From an uncultured Oscillospiraceae bacterium (GTDB lineage Bacteria > Bacillota > Clostridia > Oscillospirales > Oscillospiraceae): a stretch of DNA of 5,316 bases. The notes beneath the pieces were generated by a model. The model was not told the origin of the DNA, made no database searches, and was given only the letters and a program-made list of their open reading frames with translations. Shown in pieces: positions 1 through 5,045 of this stretch; within the stretch, counting starts at the first letter, position 1, and each line of letters starts with the position of its first letter. The stretch spans positions 1 through 5,316 of the forward strand of contig CAKUHX010000116.1 of the NCBI GenBank assembly GCA_934659475.1. The letters are read 5' to 3'. The position numbers and the translations under genes are program-made.

Positions 1-43
1 TCGCCTTCGGCGATGACACCTTCCCCCCTGCGGGGGGGAAGGC
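1..43 (-). repeat. Hairpin intergenic repeat, copy 1 (cut by window edge)
   Basis: Read on the minus strand, this follows the feoB stop codon after about 15 bases. It has a 10-bp GC-rich stem (19-28 with 33-42, loop TGCG), then TG and three further bases, then a second hairpin of which TCGCC/GGCGA (1-5 with 9-13, loop of 3) is visible before the window ends. The order (CCTTCCCC-type stem, GGAAGGTG, second stem of different sequence) matches the element at 3606-3657 on the plus strand, so the two are members of one family. There is no T-tract after the stem, so it is not a textbook intrinsic terminator, although it could protect or end the feoB transcript. The family assignment rests on two copies in this window; the full length of this copy is not visible. 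Confidence 0.6.
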
Positions 44-58
44 ATTTACGGCCAAACA

Positions 59-2497
59 TCACAGCAGCAGGCTCCCCAGCTGATACACCGCCATGGACAG
101 CACATAGGCGCAGACCAGCTGCCAGGCGATGGAGAAGAACGCCCACTTTTTGCTGTTCATCTCCCGGAACAGGGTGGACACGGCGGCCACGCAGGGCACA
201 TACAGCAGGATGAACACCAGATAGGAGAAGGCGGACAGGGGGGTAAAGCCCGTCATGGCGGCGGCCACCATCCCGCCGGTGGCGGTGAGGGGGAAGCCGT
301 AGAACATGGACAGAGAGGTGACCAGCATCTCCTTGGCGATCAGCCCGGTGAGCAGGGCCACCACCGCCTGCCACGCGCCGAAGCCGCAGGGCCGGAACAC
401 CGGGGCGATGGCCGCGCCGATGGCCCCCAGCATGCTGCGGGCGGGGTCGTCCACCATAGTCAGGGCAAAGTCGAAGGACTGCAGCAGCCACAGCACGATG
501 GACATGAGCAGGATCAGAGTGCCCGCCTTCACCAGAAAGCCCTTTACCTTCAGCCACACATGGCGCATGACGTTGGAGAAGGAGGGCAGGCGGTAGGGGG
601 GCAGCTCCAGCACGAAGGGGGCGGGCTCTCCGGCGAAGAGGGTGTGCTTGAACAGCAGGCCGGACAGGATGCCCATGGCCATGCCCACGCAGTACAGGGC
701 GAACACCACCAGCCCCGCCCACGGCCCGAAGAAGGCGGAGGACAGCAGGCCATAGACCGGCAGCTTGGCGGAGCAGGACATGAAGGGCAGCAGCAGGATG
801 GTCATGCGGCGGTCCTTCTCGTTCTCCATGGTGCGTGCCCCCATGATGGCGGGCACGGTGCAGCCGAAGCCCATGAGCATAGGGATAAAAGCCTTTCCGC
901 TCAGGCCGAAGCGCCGCAGCAGCCGGTCCATGATGAAGGCCGCCCGGGACATATAGCCCGAGTCCTCCAGCAGGGACAGGAACAAAAACAGCAGGGCGAT
1001 CTGGGGCAGGAAGGTGAGCACGCCCCCCACGCCGGCCACGATGCCGTCCCGCACCAGGGAGACGAGGACGGCCGGCGCCCCGGCGGCGGTCATGGCGCCG
1101 CCCAGCCAGATGCCGAAGGCGTCCATACCTCTGCCCACCCCGTCGGACAGCCAGGAGCCGAAGGGGCCGAAGGTCACGGCGAACATCACCAGCATGGTAA
1201 GCAGGAACAAGGGGATAGCCAGCACCCGGTGGGTCACCACGGCGTCGATCTTTTCGGTCAGGGTGCGCTCCCCCCTGCGGTCGGCCTTGACCACCGAGGC
1301 GGCTGCAACCCGCTGGATATACTGATAGCGGCTGTCGGCCACCAGGGTCTCCCGGTCCCCCAGGGGGCTGGAGTTCTCGTAGGCGGCGGCGATGTCGTCC
1401 AGCTTTTTCTTCACCTCCGGGGGCAGCTTCAGGGCCTTCTCCACCAGCTCGTCCCCCTCCAGCAGCTTGATGGAGGCCCAGTGGGCGGGCAGGCCGGCGG
1501 CATAGGCGTAGTCGTGGAGCAGCTCGCCGATACAGTGGTGGATGTGGTGGGTGTAGTCGTCGTAGAGGTCGTCCGGCTCCAGATTGAACCCGATGTGCAT
1601 CTGGAGGTGGGCGGTCTCTAAGAGCTGATCCAGCCCCTGGCCTGTGCGGGCCACGATGGGGATCACGGGGATGCCCAGCTCCTTGCTCAGCTGGCGGGCG
1701 TCAATGCGGTCGCCCCGTTTTTCCACCTCGTCCATAAAGTTCAGGGCGATGACCATGGGCCGCTCCAGCTCCAGCAGCTGGATGGACAGGTACAGATTCC
1801 GCTCCAGATTGGTGGCGTCCACCACGTCGATGATACAGTCGGGGGCCTCGTTGATGATATAGTCACGGGCGACGATCTCCTCCATGGAGTAGGGCGACAG
1901 GGAGTAGATGCCGGGCAGGTCTACGATGGTGAGATCTTTGTCCCCCAGATGGGCGGTGCCCTCCTTCTTCTCCACGGTGACCCCCGGCCAGTTGCCCACA
2001 TACTGGTCAGAGCCGGTCAGGGCGTTGAACAGGGTGGTCTTGCCGCAGTTGGGGTTGCCCGCCAGGGCCACCCGCATGGGGCGGCCGTCGTGGGCGCTGG
2101 GGTCGTAGGCCCTGCGGTGGGCCTCCAGCTCGTGGACGTGGTCGTCCATCTCCCGCTTCAGTACCGCCGGATCGGTCAGGTGCTTGGTCATGGCCGCCTG
2201 GGCGGTGGGCCCGCCCCCGGCGCAGCCCCCGCAGCCGGCGCAGTCCCCCGTCTGCTCCACCATGGCGATCTGGGCGGCGTCCGCCCGGCGCAGGGACAGG
2301 ACATAGCCCCGGAGAGAGACCTCCAGCGGGTCCCCCAGGGGGGCGATCTTATTCACCGTGACTCTGGTGCCCGGGGTCAGGCCCATGTCGATCAGGCGGC
2401 GCTTCACCGCCCCGGACTGGTTGCCCACGGCGCGGATCACCCCGCTCTGTCCCGGGGCCAGGTCATAGAGGGTGGCGGATCTGCCGGTCTCTTCCAT
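59..2497 (-). CDS. feoB: Fused FeoA-FeoB ferrous iron transporter
   Basis: This is a GTP-dependent inner-membrane Fe(II) importer of 812 residues. Residues about 8-80 form a FeoA-like SH3 domain, normally a separate small protein; 81-140 are a linker with Cys86, Cys89 and Cys92. The G domain starts near 141: P-loop GNPNCGKT (147-154), switch region VGNWPGVTVE (167-176), DLPG (193-196) and the G4 motif NFMD (253-256), then a helical region to about 410. The membrane part (about 425-812) has the two FeoB gate motifs, GCTVPAIMGAR (Cys546) and PFMSCSAKLPVY (Cys575), and ends with several hydrophobic helices. The length fits an intact FeoA-FeoB fusion. The ATG at 2497 is preceded by AAAGGAA (2508-2514), an 11-base gap that is slightly long. 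Residue 103 is an internal Met between the modules, but the continuous frame and upstream FeoA homology favour the long start. It appears to be a single-gene unit with its own promoter and operator at 2528-2583. No feoC or Cys-rich FeoB-associated small gene is visible, though it could lie left of the window. Family assignment is very secure. Confidence 0.97.
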   Translation of the reverse strand: MEETGRSATLYDLAPGQSGVIRAVGNQSGAVKRRLIDMGLTPGTRVTVNKIAPLGDPLEVSLRGYVLSLRRADAAQIAMVEQTGDCAGCGGCAGGGPTAQAAMTKHLTDPAVLKREMDDHVHELEAHRRAYDPSAHDGRPMRVALAGNPNCGKTTLFNALTGSDQYVGNWPGVTVEKKEGTAHLGDKDLTIVDLPGIYSLSPYSMEEIVARDYIINEAPDCIIDVVDATNLERNLYLSIQLLELERPMVIALNFMDEVEKRGDRIDARQLSKELGIPVIPIVARTGQGLDQLLETAHLQMHIGFNLEPDDLYDDYTHHIHHCIGELLHDYAYAAGLPAHWASIKLLEGDELVEKALKLPPEVKKKLDDIAAAYENSSPLGDRETLVADSRYQYIQRVAAASVVKADRRGERTLTEKIDAVVTHRVLAIPLFLLTMLVMFAVTFGPFGSWLSDGVGRGMDAFGIWLGGAMTAAGAPAVLVSLVRDGIVAGVGGVLTFLPQIALLFLFLSLLEDSGYMSRAAFIMDRLLRRFGLSGKAFIPMLMGFGCTVPAIMGARTMENEKDRRMTILLLPFMSCSAKLPVYGLLSSAFFGPWAGLVVFALYCVGMAMGILSGLLFKHTLFAGEPAPFVLELPPYRLPSFSNVMRHVWLKVKGFLVKAGTLILLMSIVLWLLQSFDFALTMVDDPARSMLGAIGAAIAPVFRPCGFGAWQAVVALLTGLIAKEMLVTSLSMFYGFPLTATGGMVAAAMTGFTPLSAFSYLVFILLYVPCVAAVSTLFREMNSKKWAFFSIAWQLVCAYVLSMAVYQLGSLLL

Positions 2498-2527
2498 AGG
2501 GTCAGCGTTCCTTTCCAGTGCTATTTC

Positions 2528-2551
2528 AAAAGTTAGGTCCTATTAACTTTT
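2528..2551. promoter_or_regulatory. Palindromic operator in the feoB promoter
   Basis: AAAAGTTA (2528-2535) and TAACTTTT (2544-2551) form a perfect 8+8 inverted repeat with an 8-base centre. It begins 3 bases past the feoB -10 box and covers the expected transcription start (near 2548), the usual place for a repressor site. The left half contains TTAGG, reminiscent of the TTAGGT half-sites bound by DtxR/IdeR/MntR-family metal-dependent repressors, but the right half is not an exact mirror of that core. It does not resemble a Fur box of the GATAAT type. An iron-dependent DtxR-family repressor is therefore the best guess, by inference from position and gene function. Confidence 0.6.
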
Positions 2552-2554
2552 CCC

Positions 2555-2583
2555 ATTGTACCACCCGTTCCCTCTCCGCGCAA
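2555..2583 (-). promoter_or_regulatory. Sigma-A-type promoter of feoB
   Basis: On the minus strand, TTGCGC (2583-2578) is followed by 17 bases and TACAAT (2560-2555). The -10 box matches consensus at five of six positions and the spacing is ideal; the -35 box is weak, keeping only TTG. The predicted start near 2548 leaves a leader of about 50 bases before the feoB ATG. It is back to back with the promoter at 2602-2630; the two -35 boxes are 18 bases apart, so binding of a repressor or polymerase on one side could affect the other. Confidence 0.6.
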
Positions 2584-2601
2584 CGGTTTTTCCCGGCGCG
2601 A

Positions 2602-2630
2602 TTGACAAAATCCGGGGCAGAATCTATACT
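2602..2630 (+). promoter_or_regulatory. Sigma-A-type promoter of the ylmH-like gene
   Basis: A perfect TTGACA (2602-2607), exactly 17 bases, then TATACT (2625-2630): a near-consensus vegetative promoter. A start near 2637 gives a leader of about 100 bases before the ATG at 2738. I saw no strong terminator-like stem with a T-tract in that leader and no recognisable riboswitch. This suggests strong constitutive transcription, unlike the iron-responsive design on the feoB side. Confidence 0.75.
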
Positions 2631-2737
2631 GATACTCCCGATCCGTTTTGTGCCCTCCGCCTGCGGGACGGGGAACACCGGAGAACACGCTCTGCAAATA
2701 CGCTTTGCTCCATGATATTGACCGGGGAGGGGAGATC

Positions 2738-3535
2738 ATGACCAAAACTGAACTGCTGGACCGCTGCGCCCGTGACCGGGAGGAGCGGGTCCTTCTGGGC
2801 CGGGTGCTGGACAAGGGGGAGCTGACCCGCACCCGGGGTGTGCCCGCCCACACGGCCTTTCTCACCCCGGGGCAGCGGGCGGCGGCCGAGGGGCTGCTGA
2901 ATGCCTGGGGCCGGCCCAAATGCCTGTTCTGGGGGGGCTATGAGGGAGCGGAACGCACGGTGTGCGCCTTTCTGCCCGACTGGCAGGAGCCAGAGGACTT
3001 TGCCGCCGACCCGGATGGCCCCGTGGGGGCGGTGGAGGCCGTCTTTCCCCGGGAGGTGCAGCTGTCCCACCGGGACATCCTGGGCGGGCTCATGGCCCTG
3101 GGTCTGGACCGGGAGAAGCTGGGGGACATCCTGATCCTGCCGGGAAAGTGCCAGGTGCTGGCCCTGACGGAGATCGTCCCCATCCTCCTGTCCCAGTGGG
3201 AGAGCGCCGGCCGGGCCAGGCTGAAGCTCCGGCAGATCCCCCTGTCCGGGCTGGAGGTCCGCCCGCCGGAGGTAAAGGTCATCCGGGACACGGTGGCCGC
3301 CCCCCGGCTGGACGCGGTGCTGGCGGCGGGGTTCTCCCTGTCCCGGGGCAAGGCCGCCGATCTGATCGCCGCCGGCCGGGTGGAGGTGAACCACCGGGAG
3401 TGCCTGAAGGGGGACAAGACAGTGGAAAAGGGGGACGTGATCGGCTGCCGCGGCCTTGGCAAGTGCGTGCTGGCCGACCTGCCCGGCCAGTCCCGAAAGG
3501 GGCGGACCATGGTGGTGATCGAACGGTATATCTGA
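2738..3535 (+). CDS. ylmH: YlmH-family S4-domain RNA-binding protein
   Basis: 265 residues, close to the length of Bacillus subtilis YlmH (about 257). The N-terminal and central parts carry family signatures: FLTPGQ (41-46), the GGYEGAERTVCAFLPDW segment (66-82), and HRDILGGLMALGLDREKLGD (111-130). The C-terminus is an S4 RNA-binding domain (about 188-245) including RLDAVLAAGFSLSRGKA, LIAAGRVEVN and a closing KGDVIGCRGLGK. YlmH proteins bind ribosomal RNA and tRNA; in B. subtilis the protein has been linked to ribosome-associated quality control on stalled 50S subunits, and the gene lies in the ylm/sepF cell-division neighbourhood. Here it stands alone next to feoB. The ATG at 2738 was chosen because GGGGAGG (2724-2730) sits 7 bases upstream and homology begins there; an in-frame start at 2648 would add 30 unrelated residues and lacks a comparable site. 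It is driven by the promoter at 2602-2630. Another S4 protein is unlikely given the central motifs. Confidence 0.9.
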   Translation: MTKTELLDRCARDREERVLLGRVLDKGELTRTRGVPAHTAFLTPGQRAAAEGLLNAWGRPKCLFWGGYEGAERTVCAFLPDWQEPEDFAADPDGPVGAVEAVFPREVQLSHRDILGGLMALGLDREKLGDILILPGKCQVLALTEIVPILLSQWESAGRARLKLRQIPLSGLEVRPPEVKVIRDTVAAPRLDAVLAAGFSLSRGKAADLIAAGRVEVNHRECLKGDKTVEKGDVIGCRGLGKCVLADLPGQSRKGRTMVVIERYI

Positions 3536-3543
3536 TCTGAGAC

Positions 3544-3584
3544 CCGCCCCTGCAAGAGGAAAGAAACGTGATCCGCAGGGGCGG
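3544..3584 (+). repeat. Inverted repeat just after the ylmH-like gene
   Basis: CCGCCCCTGC (3544-3553) and GCAGGGGCGG (3575-3584) are perfect 10-base inverted arms separated by 21 bases, starting 9 bases after the ylmH stop codon. The right arm is shared with the hairpin at 3579-3597, so the two folds exclude one another. No T-tract follows. The left arm also matches the end of the repeat at 3669-3694 (CCGCCCCTAC) in nine of ten bases, so it may be a remnant of a third repeat unit. Confidence 0.65.
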
Positions 3585-3597
3585 CCTGTGGCCGCCC
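3575..3597 (+). repeat. GGGCGGCC hairpin repeat, left copy
   Basis: This contains an 8-bp stem (3579-3586 with 3590-3597, loop TGT). Its sequence is nearly the reverse complement of 3669-3694: both read G(C/T)AGGGGCGGCC, then a short loop, then GGCCGCCC, with the left copy 3 bases shorter in the loop. With the right copy it brackets a different repeat (3606-3657), giving a nested structure of about 120 bp. It resembles GC-rich intergenic repeats I recall from Oscillospiraceae genomes, but I cannot confirm that here. Confidence 0.75.
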
Positions 3598-3605
3598 AGA
3601 TCAAG

Positions 3606-3657
3606 CCTTCCCCACACAGGGGGGAAGGTGGCCCGCAGGGCCGGATGAGGGGGCGGA
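3606..3657 (+). repeat. Hairpin intergenic repeat, copy 2
   Basis: The unit has an 8-bp stem (CCTTCCCC 3606-3613 with GGGGAAGG 3621-3628), TG, a 5-bp stem (GGCCC 3630-3634 with GGGCC 3638-3642), and a tail GGATGAGGGGGCGG (3643-3656). The same order is visible on the minus strand at 1-43 after feoB. The first stem is conserved between copies while the second stem differs in sequence but is kept as a stem, a pattern expected of a structured RNA or DNA element rather than chance. Both copies follow a gene's 3' end in the sense orientation. The right boundary is approximate. Confidence 0.65.
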
Positions 3658-3668
3658 CGTTAAAAAGC

Positions 3669-3694
3669 GGGCGGCCACATAGGGCCGCCCCTAC
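3669..3694 (-). repeat. GGGCGGCC hairpin repeat, right copy
   Basis: This is the inverted partner of 3575-3597. Its own 8-bp stem pairs 3669-3676 with 3683-3690 (loop of 6), followed by CCTAC. Pairing of the whole unit with the left copy would give a long imperfect stem enclosing 3598-3668. It ends about 50 bases before the DUF896 start codon. Confidence 0.75.
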
Positions 3695-3746
3695 AGAGCT
3701 GGAGATTTGAATACCGCCTATATTTCACACACAAGGAGTGTTTTCT

Positions 3747-4028
3747 ATGGATCAGTCCAAGATCTTACGCATCAACGAACTGGCCGCCAAGGCCAAGACC
3801 CCGGAGGGGCTCACTCTGGAGGAGATCGAGGAGCGGGCCGCCCTGCGGAAGGAATACATCGAGTCCGTGCGGGCCAGCCTGCTGGGCCAGCTGAACAACA
3901 CCGTGATCCAGTACCCCGACGGCAGCCGGAAGAAGCTGGAGAAGAAGCCGGCGGCGCAGCTGAAGCGGGAGCAGGAGCAGCGGGAGGACGAGGAGAACCG
4001 CCGGGAAGTGGATGCCATCCGGAAGTGA
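3747..4028 (+). CDS. DUF896 (YnzC/UPF0291) family protein
   Basis: A 93-residue, highly charged, soluble protein. Residues 6-60 match the DUF896 pattern: ILRINELAAKAKTPEGLT, an acidic helix EEIEERAALRKEYIESVR (25-42), and the segment NTVIQYPDGS (51-60). B. subtilis YnzC, about 77 residues, is the best-known member and folds as a helical hairpin; the molecular role is not established. The shared LKREQ motif (72-76) is followed here by about 17 extra residues rich in Glu and Arg, probably a helix extension. The start is the ATG at 3747, with AAGGAG (3733-3738) 8 bases upstream; a GTG at 3738 is in frame but lies on that ribosome binding site. No strong promoter was found between the repeats and the gene, so it may depend on read-through from the ylmH-like gene. 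Family confident, function unknown. Confidence 0.88.
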   Translation: MDQSKILRINELAAKAKTPEGLTLEEIEERAALRKEYIESVRASLLGQLNNTVIQYPDGSRKKLEKKPAAQLKREQEQREDEENRREVDAIRK

Positions 4029-4057
4029 TTGACAAGATAAGGAATTTTTGCGATAAT
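4029..4057 (+). promoter_or_regulatory. Extended -10 promoter of degV
   Basis: TTGACA (4029-4034) begins at the base after the DUF896 stop codon, and is followed by 17 bases and GATAAT (4052-4057), preceded by TGC (4049-4051), an extended -10. The expected start near 4064 leaves a leader of about 53 bases before the degV ATG. The leader contains a small 5-bp hairpin (4084-4088 with 4093-4097) just upstream of the AAAGGAG ribosome binding site (4104-4110). degV is thus likely transcribed independently of the DUF896 gene. Confidence 0.78.
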
Positions 4058-4116
4058 GTCTGATACCGGTTTGGCCGCCGATCCTGCCCAAGGGCAGAGG
4101 AATAAAGGAGTATCAC

Positions 4117-4983
4117 ATGGCTTTGATCAAATTTCTTACCGATTCCGCCGCCGACATCCCCGCCGACCTGGCCCGGGAACTGGGCATCCAGGTGCTGCAC
4201 TTTCCCATCGCCCTGGAGGACCGGGAGATCCGGGACTGCGTGGACTACACGCCGGAGGAGTTTTACCGGGTGCTGCTGGCGGAAAAGAAGATCCCCACCC
4301 ACGCCCAGCTGACCCCCTTCATGTTCGAGGAGTGCTATCAGCAGGCCTATGACGAGGGCTATACCCACCTGATCTACACCGCCATCAATGCCAAGGGCAG
4401 CTCCACCTACTGCAACGCCCTTCAGGCCCGGGAGTCCTTCTACGACGAAAATCCCAAGGCCCGGGAGAAGTTCACCATCACGGTGATCGACGCCGGGACC
4501 TACACCATGGCCTATGGCTGGGCGGTGGTCCAGGGGGCCAGAATGGCCGCCGACGGCCAGTCCCCCGAAAAGGTCGAGGCCTTTATCCGGGACTGGCTGG
4601 CCCACGCCCGCATCCTGTTCGTCCCTCTGGACCTGCGGTTCGCCAAGAAGTCCGGCCGGGTGTCCGCCGCCGCCGCCTTTATGGGGGACGCTCTGGGGCT
4701 GAAGCCCATCATGACCTTTGAGAACGGCGAATCCAAGGTGCTCAGCAAGGTGCGGGGGGAGAAAAACGTGGTGCCCGCCATGCTGGCCCTGTGCCAGAAG
4801 ACCCGGAAGAAGGGCACCCCCTATTTCCTGATCCGCTCCGCCAACCCGGAGATGGCGGGCAAGCTGCGGGGCGCCTGCGTGCAGGAGCTGAAGGCAGAGC
4901 CGGAGCTGGAGTATTTCATCGGCGGCGTCATCGCCATCAACGCCGGCCCCAATCTGATCGGCATGATCTACCGGGAGAGGTAA
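4117..4983 (+). CDS. DegV family (FakB-like) fatty acid-binding protein
   Basis: 288 residues, the usual size for DegV proteins. These are two-domain cytoplasmic proteins that hold a fatty acid; the FakB members present it to the kinase FakA, making acyl-phosphate for phospholipid synthesis. Visible family landmarks are FLTDSAADIP (6-15) at the N-terminus, PTHAQ (60-64), STY (residues 96-98), VIDAGTYTMAYG (123-134), KKSGRVSAAAAFMGDALGLK (177-196) and NAGPNLIG (275-282). Thr61 and Ser95 sit where S. aureus FakB has its carboxylate-binding Thr and Ser, from my alignment by eye. Several consensus stretches are altered: TSQPS reads THAQL, SSGLSGTY reads NAKGSSTY, and GGRI reads SGRV, so this may be a divergent paralogue with another lipid preference. 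The ATG at 4117 has AAAGGAG 6 bases upstream. No FakA (Dak-domain) gene lies in the window. It has its own promoter (4029-4057) and terminator (4994-5029). Confidence 0.93.
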   Translation: MALIKFLTDSAADIPADLARELGIQVLHFPIALEDREIRDCVDYTPEEFYRVLLAEKKIPTHAQLTPFMFEECYQQAYDEGYTHLIYTAINAKGSSTYCNALQARESFYDENPKAREKFTITVIDAGTYTMAYGWAVVQGARMAADGQSPEKVEAFIRDWLAHARILFVPLDLRFAKKSGRVSAAAAFMGDALGLKPIMTFENGESKVLSKVRGEKNVVPAMLALCQKTRKKGTPYFLIRSANPEMAGKLRGACVQELKAEPELEYFIGGVIAINAGPNLIGMIYRER

Positions 4984-4993
4984 AGATAAAAAT

Positions 4994-5029
4994 ATCCCCG
5001 CGCGCCGTTGGCGCGCGGGGATGCTTTTT
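4994..5029. terminator. Bidirectional intrinsic terminator between degV and the efflux gene
   Basis: A perfect 13-bp stem, extremely GC-rich, pairs 4994-5006 with 5010-5022 around a 3-base loop (GTT). On the plus strand it is followed by GC and five Ts (5025-5029), terminating degV 10 bases after its stop codon. On the minus strand the A-rich run at 4986-4992 becomes a T-tract on the far side of the stem, so the same hairpin can terminate the convergent RND efflux gene, whose stop codon is at 5046-5048. Confidence 0.92.
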
Positions 5030-5045
5030 GCCTTTCTCGCCCTTT

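Noticed and set aside
560..1621. Long open frame on the plus strand opposite feoB (353 codons)
   Set aside because: It is a mirror of the feoB frame caused by high third-position GC; the translation is low-complexity (Gly, His, Gln) without any family likeness, and feoB is unambiguous.
2637..2737. Possible riboswitch or attenuator in the ylmH leader
   Set aside because: Only short, weak stems are seen, with no T-tract hairpin and no recognised aptamer pattern.
2624..3604. Minus-strand open frame of 326 codons opposite the ylmH-like gene
   Set aside because: Biased Gly/Pro/Gln/Leu composition with no domain, overlapping a well-supported gene and its promoter region.
3579..3605. Intrinsic terminator for the ylmH-like gene
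   Set aside because: The stem is strong, but no run of Ts follows it, so a standard intrinsic terminator cannot be claimed.
3738..3746. Upstream GTG start for the DUF896 gene
   Set aside because: The GTG overlaps the AAGGAG ribosome binding site that is properly spaced for the ATG at 3747.
3536..3746. CRISPR-like array or transposon with transposase
   Set aside because: The repeats are hairpins of two kinds in inverted orientation, not regularly spaced direct repeats, and no transposase or integrase frame is present.
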